Source: Paenibacillus sp. XY044 (GTDB taxonomy: Bacteria; Bacillota; Bacilli; Paenibacillales; Paenibacillaceae). Taken from it: a DNA stretch of 64,000 nt. The stretch is from contig NZ_NQMO01000001.1 of NCBI RefSeq assembly GCF_002257645.1, positions 1,102,065 through 1,166,064 of the forward strand, written 5' to 3'. Shown here piece after piece: positions 42,462 to 51,665 of this stretch. Position numbers and translations under genes: made by a program. The first letter of the stretch is position 1; each line of letters opens with the position of its first letter. The notes beneath the pieces were generated by a model. The model searched no databases and was not told where the DNA came from. It saw only the letters and a list, made by a program, of their open reading frames with translations.

Positions 42462-42509
42462 TGCACGTAACTGCAAAACAGATGTTGGTCAGATAAAGGA
42501 GGTCTAAGT

Positions 42510-43625
42510 ATGAAGGACGTTGAAACGGTAAAGCAGGAGATGTGGCAGCAGATCGTCCGCAAGGCGGGACAAATGCTGGAACGAATCGGCGACAAATCAC
42601 CGCATGCCGCAGGCCTAGACGGCAAATACGACGATATGCGGATCGATTGGTGGACTTCGGGTTTTTGGCCGGGCATCCTGTGGTTGATGTACGACATGAC
42701 CGGCGAGGATAAATTCCGGGAGGCGGCCTGGAACTGGGATGAACGGCTGTCGGAGCTATGGCTCGCTCCGAACCATTACGATCATGACGTCGGGTTTCAA
42801 TTTCTGCCGACCGCGGTCATGAAATACAAGCTGACCGGAGATGCGGACGCGGCGAGGCGTGCGCTCCTTGCCGCCGGATTTTTGGCCGGGCGCTTTAACC
42901 CTGCCGGCCGGTTTATCCGCGCCTGGAACGGCGACAAGACCGGCTGGTCGATCATTGATACGATGATGAATCTGTCGCTGTTGTTCTGGGCATCGGAAGA
43001 GAGCGGCGACCCGCGGTTTGCGCATATTGCAAGGCAACATGCGGATACGGTCGTCCGTCATTTTGTCCGCCCGGACGGGTCCGTGCATCATATCATCCGG
43101 TTCGATGCCGAAACCGGCGACCCCGTTGAAGCAATCGGCGGGCAGGGTTTTGCGCCGGATTCGGCCTGGAGCCGGGGAGCGGCCTGGGCACTATACGGTT
43201 TAACGAATACGTATCGTTATACAGGGATTCCGGATTACCTTGAGGCCGCACAGCGCGTGGCGAACTTTTTCATTGCGCACCTGCCCGAGGATGACGTGCC
43301 GTATTGGGATTTTCGTGCGGACGAAGAGGGCGGCATCGTTCGCGACAGCTCGGCTGGTGCCATCGCAGCATCCGGGCTGCTGGAGCTCGCGGACGTACTC
43401 GGCGATATCCGGGGAAGAGGATATCTTGATGCCACGCAGCGGATTTTGTATTGCTTGTACACAGGGTACAGCACATGGAATGATCCTGATCATGAAGCCG
43501 TCCTGCTGCACGGAACCGGCCATAAACCGGTCTCGCAAAATGTAGACGTGTCTCTCATTTACGGCGACTATTTTTTTATTGAGGCGGCCGCCAAGCTGAA
43601 TGGCTGGAAGCACCGCATCTTTTAA
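42510..43625 (+). CDS. GH88 unsaturated glucuronyl hydrolase
   Basis: A 371-residue (alpha/alpha)6-barrel hydrolase of family GH88. The two essential aspartates of Bacillus UGL (D88, D149) correspond to D93 in YDHDVGF and D150 in SIIDTMMNLSLL. WWTSGFWPGILW and AWSRGAAWALYGL are typical. It removes the 4,5-unsaturated uronic acid left by polysaccharide lyases on oligosaccharides, in the cytoplasm (no signal peptide). AAGGAGGT precedes the ATG. Its place after the permeases suggests the transporter imports lyase products of gellan, xanthan, glycosaminoglycan or similar; which one is unknown. Confidence 0.9.
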   Translation: MKDVETVKQEMWQQIVRKAGQMLERIGDKSPHAAGLDGKYDDMRIDWWTSGFWPGILWLMYDMTGEDKFREAAWNWDERLSELWLAPNHYDHDVGFQFLPTAVMKYKLTGDADAARRALLAAGFLAGRFNPAGRFIRAWNGDKTGWSIIDTMMNLSLLFWASEESGDPRFAHIARQHADTVVRHFVRPDGSVHHIIRFDAETGDPVEAIGGQGFAPDSAWSRGAAWALYGLTNTYRYTGIPDYLEAAQRVANFFIAHLPEDDVPYWDFRADEEGGIVRDSSAGAIAASGLLELADVLGDIRGRGYLDATQRILYCLYTGYSTWNDPDHEAVLLHGTGHKPVSQNVDVSLIYGDYFFIEAAAKLNGWKHRIF

Positions 43626-43727
43626 GGGATCTATAATGAGCGAATGAAAGGGCGTGTATGATTGCCTGTCCGATCACCCGCAGAGCCTGGGAAGACCGCG
43701 AGGTCTCCCGAGGCTTCTTCGCGTTTA

Positions 43728-43814
43728 TTTTGCATAAAACGTGGGGATTTTGCATTTTTAACAACCGGATTGCACTTTTTATCTATACGCATCCCTGGCG
43801 ATATTCGCTATAAT
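43728..43814 (+). promoter_or_regulatory. Three 20-bp-phased TTGCA repeats before the AraC-type gene
   Basis: TTGCA occurs at 43730, 43750 and 43770, exactly 20 bp (two helical turns) apart; the first two share TTTTGCAT. TATAAT follows at 43809-43814 without a good -35 box, as expected of an activator-dependent promoter. These may be half-sites for the AraC-type protein encoded next. A weak hairpin near 43690 (AGACC/GGTCT) may end the GH88 transcript. Confidence 0.45.
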
Positions 43815-43862
43815 GGGTGTCTAATCAATCGAGACAAACTATTGAAATATGGGTGATGGTCT

Positions 43863-46211
43863 TTGCTGAACATTCAAAATCTGTGGCGGAAACGGGAGAG
43901 CATCATCGCCACCTGGCTCGTATCTTACAGTGCGGTGCTGTTTGTTCCCATCGTAATTAGTCTGGTGATTTATGCCCAAGCCAGCCATGCGCTGAAGAGC
44001 GAAATCCACCGGGCCAACGATTCGCTCCTGAAGCAGATGAGGTACACGATCGACAATCAAATCGACCTGATGAAGCGGTTGAATATGGAAATGACCTGGA
44101 GCCCGAATTTGCAGCATTTGATGTATTCCAGCTTGCCGGCCCAGGAAGTGCCGTACACGGCGTATCAGCTGGTGAATGAATTCCGACTCTTTAAAACGTC
44201 GTACGCGTCCATTGATGAATTCTATGTCGTCTCCAGCAGGGACGGTTCGGTGTACAGGTCCGGAAATATCCGCGACTTGAATACCGCGTTCTATACGATT
44301 CATCAAACCGGAGCGCTCTCGTTGGAGGAATGGAAGAGCACCGTTCTGAATGGGGAGAGCAATTCTTTTGTCGTGCTTCCCCATGCGAATGCGGCGGAGG
44401 GAAAGACGTCAATCGCCTATATTACGCAGCTGCCAAAAGACATGAACGGCCGGAGTGCGGGCAGCGTGGTGGTCATGTCCGACACCCGCAGGTTCCAGGA
44501 AGCTGTGGAGGGCATATCGGGCTTCAGCGGAGCGACGCTGCTCATTTTAAACCATAACAACGAGATTTTGATGTCTAACCATCCGGACTCGAAGGAGCTT
44601 GCGCCCTTCATGAATGGTAAGCGCATTCAAACGGATTTTGCGAAGGATGGAACATCGGAGCTATTCTCCATTGACTCCTCCGTATCGGATCTGAAGTACG
44701 CCCTGATCATCCCGAGCGGAATCTATTGGGAGAAGGCGGAATACGTCCGCAATTTTACGTATGTCAGCATTCTCGTAAGCCTGGTTGGCGCCGGCGTTCT
44801 GACCTGGTTTTTTATGCGCCGCAACTATTCGCCCGTTCAGCAGCTGGTCGAGTCGCTCATGGATAAGAACACCGACCGAAGCCACGCCGATGCGAACGAA
44901 TTTCGGTTCATCCAAAAAGTCGTTAACCGCACCCGCACCGAAAATGACGAGATCGCCATGCAGCTCCGGAAGCATCAGCAGGTGCTGAGGTCCAACATGC
45001 TCAACCGGCTGCTGAAGGGCAAGCCGGATACGCTGGTGCCTTATGAGGAGGCATTTCGCTCCTTTCAGATGAAACAGATCTCGACCGAATTTGCCGTTAT
45101 TTTGTTCGTGATCGAGAACGAAGAGAAGCTGTACGAATTCCTGCCGGGCATCGACATGCATGAACGAAGCAAGCTGGTTCAATTGATCATATCCAATGTG
45201 GTGGAAGAGCTGGCGGAACGTCAGGGACATGCCGGGTATGTGGTCGAAACGGATGACATGATGGCTTGCCTCGTCAATTTGAAAGCGGATTCTACCGGAT
45301 GGGAGCACGATCTTCATGACATTGCCTACGAGGCACAGCGGTTTCTGGAGCGGTATGACATGGAACTGACGGTCTCGCTGAGCGGACGCCATGCTTCCTG
45401 GATTGGCATCTCCGAGGCGTATCGGGAAGCGGTTGACGCGATGGAATACAAAATGGTCCTCGGCAAAAAAGGCATCATCGCGTACGAAGACGTTCGCGCC
45501 GACGGAACAGCGGACATCGGATACGGCTACTATTATCCGCTTCAGATCGAGCAGCAGCTGATTAACGTGATCAAGGCGGGGGATCTGGACGAAGCCGCAA
45601 CCTGCATGAACGAGATCATCGAGAAAAATCTGGACAAGCCTGTCATGCCGCTGACGCTGGCCAGATGCCTGATGTTCAATCTCGTCGGAACGATGATCAA
45701 GGCGATCAATGAGCTGGGCGAAGGGAGCGGCGGCATTACGCTTGCCGACAATCCGCGCTGGATCGACGATATTATGGCATGCGGGACGCTTCGGGAAATG
45801 CAGGAGAAGCTGCAGGCGCTCCTTCAGGAAGTATGCGCTTACGCGTCGGCCAAACGCTCCTCCCACGTATCCAGGGAGCGGGAGGATTCCCTGCGGAACC
45901 TGACTGAGGAAGTCCATCAATATATCCAAGCGAATTACATGGACATGAACTTGAACGTCAATGCCATCGGCGAGCATTTTGAGCTGAAGGGAAGCTACCT
46001 GTCCAAGCTGTATAAGACCCAGACGGGCGAAGGCATACTGGACAGCATTCATAAATACCGAATCGAGCAGGCGAAACGGCTGATGCGGTCCAAACCGGAG
46101 TCGGTCAGCGAAATTTCCAGGCAGATCGGATACAACGATCCCGCGACCTTCATCCGGGTGTTCAAAAAATACGAAGGCATTACGCCGGGCAAGTACAGAG
46201 AAATTATTTGA
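43863..46211 (+). CDS. Membrane-anchored AraC family regulator (YesS-like)
   Basis: A 782-residue sensor-regulator. A TM helix at about 18-38 and a second at about 284-305 bracket an extracellular Cache-like domain. A cytoplasmic linker region (about 330-660) leads to an AraC-type double HTH at the C-terminus: VNAIGEHFELKGSYLSKLYK and SEISRQIGYNDPATFIRVFKKYEGITPGKYRE (key part IGYNDPATFIRVFKKYEGIT). This is the standard Paenibacillus regulator of glycan-uptake loci: it senses a sugar outside and activates transport genes. It starts with TTG at 43863 after GGGTGATGG. It sits between the two halves of this locus and probably controls both binding-protein genes. Confidence 0.9.
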   Translation: MLNIQNLWRKRESIIATWLVSYSAVLFVPIVISLVIYAQASHALKSEIHRANDSLLKQMRYTIDNQIDLMKRLNMEMTWSPNLQHLMYSSLPAQEVPYTAYQLVNEFRLFKTSYASIDEFYVVSSRDGSVYRSGNIRDLNTAFYTIHQTGALSLEEWKSTVLNGESNSFVVLPHANAAEGKTSIAYITQLPKDMNGRSAGSVVVMSDTRRFQEAVEGISGFSGATLLILNHNNEILMSNHPDSKELAPFMNGKRIQTDFAKDGTSELFSIDSSVSDLKYALIIPSGIYWEKAEYVRNFTYVSILVSLVGAGVLTWFFMRRNYSPVQQLVESLMDKNTDRSHADANEFRFIQKVVNRTRTENDEIAMQLRKHQQVLRSNMLNRLLKGKPDTLVPYEEAFRSFQMKQISTEFAVILFVIENEEKLYEFLPGIDMHERSKLVQLIISNVVEELAERQGHAGYVVETDDMMACLVNLKADSTGWEHDLHDIAYEAQRFLERYDMELTVSLSGRHASWIGISEAYREAVDAMEYKMVLGKKGIIAYEDVRADGTADIGYGYYYPLQIEQQLINVIKAGDLDEAATCMNEIIEKNLDKPVMPLTLARCLMFNLVGTMIKAINELGEGSGGITLADNPRWIDDIMACGTLREMQEKLQALLQEVCAYASAKRSSHVSREREDSLRNLTEEVHQYIQANYMDMNLNVNAIGEHFELKGSYLSKLYKTQTGEGILDSIHKYRIEQAKRLMRSKPESVSEISRQIGYNDPATFIRVFKKYEGITPGKYREII

Positions 46212-46233
46212 TGTTTATTTTCGGGAGGTACCT

Positions 46234-47907
46234 ATGAAGCGGAAAGGTAAGGGGAGAGCGGCGGTGTGGGGATGGCTGGCTTGCATGGTCCTGTTGATGG
46301 CGGTATTGCCGGCTTGCGACCGCGAGCGGACGACACAGACGGCAAGTACGTTGCAGACTGCCGAATCAGCGTCGATGCCGGCCGGCAGCAAGGGCTCGCC
46401 TTCCCCTAATGGAAAGCTTACCTATTGGGCTGAACTGAACGGCAACGCGGCGGGGATTAAGTCCACCTTTAACCAGGTGCCGTTCTTTCAGGAATGGCAG
46501 CGGAGAACCGGCGTCCAGCTGACGTTCATCCAACCTCCGGCCAACCAGGCGAAGGAAGCGATTAGCGTGCTGCTGGCGTCCGGCGATTTGCCGGATATGA
46601 TGGAGTACGAATGGATCAATTATCCGGGGGGACCGGAGAAGGCGATCAACGACGGTTATATTTTGCGCTTGAACGAAGCCATCGACCAGTACGCCCCCAA
46701 CTTGAAGCGGTACCTTAAAGAGCATCCCGATATCGACATGCAAATCCGGACAGCCGGAGGAAGCTACTATGCTTTTCCGTTTATTCAGGGTGACGACAAG
46801 CTGCGGACTTACCAGGGACCGATCATCCGTAAGGACTGGCTGGATGAGCTGGGACTGGACGTGCCTGTAACGATCGACGATTGGCATACGGTACTCAAGG
46901 CTTTCAAGGAGAAAAAGGGTGCGAAAGCACCGCTCACCTTCCTTGGCGTACCGAACCCTCTGTTTGGCATCGAGGGCGGGGGTTTTATCGGCGCATTCGG
47001 GATCAAGAAAGGCTTTTACCAAGAGGATGGTAAAATCAAGTTCGGCCCGGTTGAGCGAGGCTATAAAGATTTTCTGTTGCTGTTCCGGGGATGGTATGCG
47101 GAAGGATTGATCGACCCGAACTTTGCTGCCGTCGACTCCGAAACGCAGGATACGAACATGATCCTCAGCCGAAGCGGCGCAGGGATATGGAATGCAGGCG
47201 CCGGCATCGGCACCTGGCTGCCTGTAATGAAATCACAGGATCCGTCTGTGGAGCTTGTTCCCGCGCCGTACCCGGTGCTGCACCGCGGGGAACGCCCCAA
47301 ATTCGGCCAGCTGGCGCCGGCTGTTGGATCCAATGGTGTGGCCATTTCCGCGAAAAGCAAGCATGTAGAAGAAGCGGTAAAAATGCTGGATTACGGTTAC
47401 GGAACGGAAGGACATCTGCTCTTCAATTTTGGCATCGAAGGGGTCAGCTACGTGATGAAAGACGGGTATCCTGCGTATACGGACGTCATTTTGCGCAATC
47501 CGGATAAGCTGGCGCCGTCACAGGCGCTGGCGATGTACACCAGGGCAAGCTATTTCGGGCCTTTCGTCCAGGATATTCGTTACATGGAGCAGTACTATTC
47601 CCTCCCGGAGCAGAAGGAGGCGGTCCGGGTGTGGTCCGACACGGATGCGGCGCTTCATACGCTGCCAGCGCTCCCGACCACGGAGAAGGAGAGCACCGAG
47701 CTGGCGGTAATTATGCAGGAAATCAATAAGGTCGTGACCGAAATGTCGCTGAAAATCATTATGGGCATGGAACCGGAATCCGCTTTTGATGAATACGTGA
47801 AAAAAATCCGGCTGCTCGACATCCAGCGTGCCATTGATATTGAGCAGCGGGCATTGGACCGTTACCGGGCATCCTTATCCCAATCCGGCGGCCGCAATGC
47901 CGGGTGA
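46234..47907 (+). CDS. ABC transporter sugar-binding lipoprotein (LipO/YtcQ-like), copy 2
   Basis: A 557-residue lipoprotein with signal peptide GWLACMVLLMAVLPAC (lipidated Cys 28). It aligns along its whole length with the protein at 38961: shared blocks include LASGDLPDM, GGPEKAI, IRKDWLDELGL, GFYQEDGK and NPDKLAP. More than half of residues appear identical by eye. It starts 22 bp after the AraC-type gene with GGGAGGTACC before the ATG, so is co-expressed with the regulator. It may bind a related oligosaccharide, use the same permeases, or help the sensor. Confidence 0.9.
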   Translation: MKRKGKGRAAVWGWLACMVLLMAVLPACDRERTTQTASTLQTAESASMPAGSKGSPSPNGKLTYWAELNGNAAGIKSTFNQVPFFQEWQRRTGVQLTFIQPPANQAKEAISVLLASGDLPDMMEYEWINYPGGPEKAINDGYILRLNEAIDQYAPNLKRYLKEHPDIDMQIRTAGGSYYAFPFIQGDDKLRTYQGPIIRKDWLDELGLDVPVTIDDWHTVLKAFKEKKGAKAPLTFLGVPNPLFGIEGGGFIGAFGIKKGFYQEDGKIKFGPVERGYKDFLLLFRGWYAEGLIDPNFAAVDSETQDTNMILSRSGAGIWNAGAGIGTWLPVMKSQDPSVELVPAPYPVLHRGERPKFGQLAPAVGSNGVAISAKSKHVEEAVKMLDYGYGTEGHLLFNFGIEGVSYVMKDGYPAYTDVILRNPDKLAPSQALAMYTRASYFGPFVQDIRYMEQYYSLPEQKEAVRVWSDTDAALHTLPALPTTEKESTELAVIMQEINKVVTEMSLKIIMGMEPESAFDEYVKKIRLLDIQRAIDIEQRALDRYRASLSQSGGRNAG

Positions 47908-47931
47908 GCATGCAGCGGGAAGCTCGGAAAC

Positions 47932-48360
47932 CTAGGTTTTCATGCTTTTTCTGATGGCCGGAGCCGCTGCCGACAGGAATGTGTTCAGCGCGATATAGAA
48001 AGGAAAAAGGATCATCTCAAATATCAGAATCAAACCGGTGACCGGAGCCGGGTCATCACCCGGATCGGTCAGGGGGAACAGAGTACTGAAGCCCCATATC
48101 CACAGGATGAAATACGGGATCCACAGAACGGTGGCGGCATAGGCGGGCTTCCGCCCGGATACGAGGCGCTTGCTCAGCCAATAGCAGAGGATCAGAGAGC
48201 CTGCAAACCATGCCAGATTCGCCCAGTCCAAGGCCTTATAGATGCCGTTCCAATTTGTGATTCTCTCAAGCCTGTACACGTTGATCAAACTTCCGGCATG
48301 AAGAAACAGCAGGAAAGCGTAAGTGCAGCTCATCACATTCAATTTGAAGAAAAAGCGCAT
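47932..48360 (-). CDS. Hypothetical membrane protein, four TM helices
   Basis: A 142-residue membrane protein with four predicted TM segments (roughly 8-26, 45-63, 75-93, 105-130). Short polar loops include SKRLVSGRKPAY and PLTDPGDDPAP, and the C-terminus is basic. No family was recognised. It is on the minus strand between two plus-strand genes and appears monocistronic. It could be a transport accessory or a sensor, but there is no evidence for either. The coding call rests on the hydrophobic pattern and on an open frame without overlap. Confidence 0.65.
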   Translation of the reverse strand: MRFFFKLNVMSCTYAFLLFLHAGSLINVYRLERITNWNGIYKALDWANLAWFAGSLILCYWLSKRLVSGRKPAYAATVLWIPYFILWIWGFSTLFPLTDPGDDPAPVTGLILIFEMILFPFYIALNTFLSAAAPAIRKSMKT

Positions 48361-48618
48361 GTCGGTTTATCTCCTTGTCGGTCCAGCGGGTTCGCTGGAC
48401 TTCTTTGGCATGGCCAAATATCCATGCCGATCGTTTCAATGCGGACTGAAGTAATGCCCTCATTATACCTCAATCTAAACTGTACCGGGACAGCTGAGCA
48501 AAATACGCGTTGTCCCAGTCGCTCGCTCCTTGTAACTTATAGGTAATGGATTTGTTGCCCGCAGATAAATCAGCGCGTGACTAATCAAGATTTCACATCC
48601 CGAAATGAGGAGAAAAGA

Positions 48619-49383
48619 ATGATTAACCTGCAAAAATACCTGACCAGACTCGGCATGACCGATCAGAATATCAGGCCTGATCTAACGCTGCTGCGGGCGC
48701 TGCAATGCCGGCATGTGATGCATATTCCGTTCGAAAATCTCGATATCATGGACGGAGTGCCGTTGTCGATGAAGCCGGACATGCTCTTTGACAAGATCAT
48801 TGAAGGCCGGCGCGGAGGCGTATGTTACGAATTGAACGGTCTGTTTCACAGTTTTCTCAAGGAGCTTGGCTACAGCGTTTCAATGGCGGCCTGCACCGTC
48901 AAGCAAGAGGATGGCTGGTTTAAAGACGGAACCCATGCCGTCAATGTCGTTCATCTTCGGGACGTGGATTACCTGGTGGATGTTGGATTTGGCGGACGAA
49001 GCCCCCGTGTGCCGGTCCCGCTGAACGGTGAATTGACCCCGGATTGGGAGGGGAGGTGGTGTATCCGTCCATATACGAAGCTGCCGGGCCGTCTTGTTTT
49101 GGAGAAGGAAACCCCAGGCGAGTGGGAGATGCTGTACCAGTTGGACAGGGCGCCGCGATCGTTGAAAGATTTCAAAGCGGTGTTCGATATGACACAGTAC
49201 GGGAGCGAATCGAAATTTAACAAGGTCCGGGTGGTGATGATCCAGACAGAGCAGGGACGCATTACGCTGAGCGGAAACTCCCTGACCCGGGTCAACGGAG
49301 ACATGAAGACGAAAGAGGACGTCGATCCGGAGCGCCTTGGGCAGGTGCTGGAGCAGGTTTTCCATATCGAGCTGAAGGGATGA
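48619..49383 (+). CDS. Arylamine N-acetyltransferase (NAT)
   Basis: A 254-residue NAT enzyme, which transfers acetyl groups from acetyl-CoA to arylamines or arylhydrazines in the cytoplasm. The catalytic triad is visible: Cys 69 in RRGGVCYELNG, His 106 in GTHAVNVV and Asp 121 in YLVDVGFGGR. HIPFENLDI near the N-terminus is typical. GAGGAGAAAAGA precedes ATG 48619; an in-frame reading from 48577 lacks a ribosome site. It stands alone. Confidence 0.92.
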   Translation: MINLQKYLTRLGMTDQNIRPDLTLLRALQCRHVMHIPFENLDIMDGVPLSMKPDMLFDKIIEGRRGGVCYELNGLFHSFLKELGYSVSMAACTVKQEDGWFKDGTHAVNVVHLRDVDYLVDVGFGGRSPRVPVPLNGELTPDWEGRWCIRPYTKLPGRLVLEKETPGEWEMLYQLDRAPRSLKDFKAVFDMTQYGSESKFNKVRVVMIQTEQGRITLSGNSLTRVNGDMKTKEDVDPERLGQVLEQVFHIELKG

Positions 49384-49539
49384 CAGTTCAATTCCGCGGA
49401 TCATTATAAGCATTCCGTATTACCGGGAATGTAAATGCATTAGCAAAGGTCCCTGCGGATCCTTGATGAATCGGTGCAAGGCTTCGGGCGAATACTAGTT
49501 TGGTCAAAAGTATTTTCGCTAACAGAGGAGCCTTCGATC

Positions 49540-51036
49540 ATGAACAGCCACAATGACGAGAAAAACAAATGGGCGCTGCCCTTCAGAAAAAGATCCAAGC
49601 CCCGGCTCCATCGGGACGATATTACGGTCGTGGACACCGGTAATGCCAAAAAGGCCGTCGTCGCTACCGCTTTGGGAAATGCAATGGAATGGTTCGATTT
49701 CGGAATATATTCTTATTTGGCCGTCATTATGGGCAAGGTGTTTTTCCCGGAATTGACGGGTTCAATTCAGCTGATCTATACGTTCGCGACCTTTTCCATC
49801 GCCTTTCTCGTCAGGCCGTTCGGCGGATTGTTTTTTGGAAGGCTGGGCGACCGGCTTGGCCGGAAAAAAGTACTCACCATCACTTTGGTTATGATGGCCG
49901 TGTCAACGTTGTGCATCGGCCTCATTCCGAGCTACGCATCCATCGGCATTTCCGCTTCGGTGCTGCTGCTGCTGGCTCGCCTGGTCCAAGGCTTTTCGAC
50001 CGGGGGAGAGTATTCGGGAGCCATGACCTTCATCGCCGAATCCACGCCCGACAAGCGCCGCGGCTTTATGGCCAGCGGCCTGGAAGTAGGCACTTTGGTG
50101 GGGTACATTGCAGGATCCGGAATAGTGACGCTGCTTAGCTACCTGCTGGGGCCAGACCGGATGCTGGCTTGGGGTTGGAGGATTCCCTTTTTTATAGCGG
50201 CGCCGATCGGCTTGATCGGATTGTACCTGCGGAATCATCTCGAAGAAACTCCCGCCTTTGAGGCCATGGAGAAGGCCCAGGATGAAGGGAGACAGAAGGT
50301 ACCTTTCAGGGAATTGCTGAAGGTCCAGTGGAGGGTCGTCCTGCTCTGCATCGTCATGGTGTGCTCCTTCAATGTCGTGGATTATATGGTATTGTCATAC
50401 ATGCCATCCCATCTGACTGCGGTCCTCGGTTACGGGGAAACGGAAGGGCTGCTGCTCATTCTCATCGTCATGTTCATCATGATCCCCATCGTGCTGTTCA
50501 TGGGTTACTTCAGCGACCGGATCGGGAACAAACGCATTATCCAAGCCGGTCTGCTGGGGCTGATCGTGCTCTCGCTGCCGGCGTTTTGGTGGATCGGCAG
50601 CGGTAAGGGCGGGATGGTCTTTCTCGGTTTGCTGTGCCTCGCCGTGCTGCTGACCTGCTTTGAAGGGACCATGCCATCCGTGCTGCCGGCATTATTTTTT
50701 ACCAAGGTCCGTTATGGAGCGCTGGCGATTACTTATAATATTTCAGCTTCCCTGTTCGGCGGGACAACCCCCTTGGTCATGGCTTGGCTGATTAATCTTA
50801 CCGGGGAACCGCTGGTTCCGGCGTATTATTTGATTGCGGTATCGCTCATCGGCTTCGTCATTGTGACCATGTGGTTTACGGAGACTTCGGGCCGTTCACT
50901 GCGTGGGTCTGCGCCGGCGGTGGAAAAACCGCACGAAGTCCATGAGGTGCTCCAGGAACCGGAGGAAGCGCTATGGTGGCATAAGGAGCAGGCAGCCATT
51001 CAAGACCAATTGTCCGATTCGGAGCCAAGGCGTTAA
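49540..51036 (+). CDS. MFS transporter, ProP-like (proline/betaine family)
   Basis: A 498-residue, 12-TM transporter of the metabolite:H+ symporter family. GNAMEWFDFGIYSYLAVIMG, the motif-A loop GRLGDRLGRKKVLT and GFSTGGEYSGAMTFIAE, DKRRGF are hallmarks of ProP/KgtP/ShiA. B. subtilis/E. coli ProP takes up proline and glycine betaine under osmotic stress, but the N-terminal 30 and C-terminal 35 residues are polar and lack the ProP coiled coil, so osmosensing may differ. GAGGAG precedes ATG 49540. A strong terminator follows. Confidence 0.88.
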   Translation: MNSHNDEKNKWALPFRKRSKPRLHRDDITVVDTGNAKKAVVATALGNAMEWFDFGIYSYLAVIMGKVFFPELTGSIQLIYTFATFSIAFLVRPFGGLFFGRLGDRLGRKKVLTITLVMMAVSTLCIGLIPSYASIGISASVLLLLARLVQGFSTGGEYSGAMTFIAESTPDKRRGFMASGLEVGTLVGYIAGSGIVTLLSYLLGPDRMLAWGWRIPFFIAAPIGLIGLYLRNHLEETPAFEAMEKAQDEGRQKVPFRELLKVQWRVVLLCIVMVCSFNVVDYMVLSYMPSHLTAVLGYGETEGLLLILIVMFIMIPIVLFMGYFSDRIGNKRIIQAGLLGLIVLSLPAFWWIGSGKGGMVFLGLLCLAVLLTCFEGTMPSVLPALFFTKVRYGALAITYNISASLFGGTTPLVMAWLINLTGEPLVPAYYLIAVSLIGFVIVTMWFTETSGRSLRGSAPAVEKPHEVHEVLQEPEEALWWHKEQAAIQDQLSDSEPRR

Positions 51037-51064
51037 GGAATAGGCTTTGCGTCATGCAAAACAT

Positions 51065-51103
51065 AAAAAAAGGCGTTGGAACAAGGGTTCCGGCGCTTTT
51101 TTT
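51065..51103 (+). terminator. Terminator after ProP-like gene
   Basis: AAAAAAAGGCG-TTGGAAC pairs with GGTTCCGGCGCTTTTTTT in a long A/T-flanked stem, suited to both directions. Confidence 0.8.
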
Positions 51104-51274
51104 GCTGCTTTTTCCATTTATTTTTGTGTAAGCCTTTTCAACGATGTTTAAATATGTTATCTTTGAGGTAATCTAATTGTGTCTAAAATGTGAAGGCAAT
51201 TTGTCGAAATTGTGAATCATTGCTGATTCAAAGCGTATGATATAGCATCCAATGTTTTTAAGGAGGAATTCATC

Positions 51275-51586
51275 ATGACCTTTTTACTGCTGATTGTGTT
51301 TACCGCTGCGCTGATCGGTGTTTTGTTTTTCGGGAAGAAGCACGAGGTGTTGATCGCCAACGTCATGAATACATTGCTGCTTACGGGGCTTGCGATTGCG
51401 TCCGGAATGCATTTGAGCTCAGGCGGCTTATTCTATCTGATTCTGATTTTCTATTATGTTGTACCGATGTATGCCGTCATTACACTCTTTGGTGTCATGA
51501 AGAAGAACCACAAGAAGAAACAGAAGGACGGATATATCAGTTCCTTTGAGCCGTCACTCCCTGATTTGCGTGGAGAACGCGCCTAA
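51275..51586 (+). CDS. Small hypothetical membrane protein
   Basis: A 103-residue protein with three hydrophobic segments (2-20, 28-47, 53-75) and a lysine-rich C-terminal tail MKKNHKKKQKDG, predicted inside the cell. AAGGAGGAATTC precedes the ATG, a very strong ribosome site. No family recognised. A TTTGTCGAAAT sequence about 75 bp upstream (51200-51210) matches a Spo0A box core, but such 7-mers arise often by chance. A terminator follows, so it is monocistronic. Confidence 0.7.
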   Translation: MTFLLLIVFTAALIGVLFFGKKHEVLIANVMNTLLLTGLAIASGMHLSSGGLFYLILIFYYVVPMYAVITLFGVMKKNHKKKQKDGYISSFEPSLPDLRGERA

Positions 51587-51603
51587 TAACACATGAAATC
51601 ATT

Positions 51604-51645
51604 AACCGCTGGAACAACGAGGTTCCAGCGGTTGTTTTGTTTTTT
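51604..51645 (+). terminator. Terminator after small membrane protein gene
   Basis: AACCGCTGGAAC at 51604-51615 pairs with GTTCCAGCGGTT at 51622-51633, followed by GTTTTGTTTTTT. Confidence 0.85.
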
Positions 51646-51665
51646 ACGGGGCATACTTCGTAACG

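Noticed and set aside
44661..46052. Minus-strand open frame of 463 codons opposite the AraC-type regulator
   Set aside because: The plus strand encodes a regulator with clear HTH and TM segments; the antisense reading has no domain features.
51200..51210. Spo0A box before the small membrane protein
   Set aside because: The 7-base core is expected by chance many times in 64 kb, so it is mentioned but not called.
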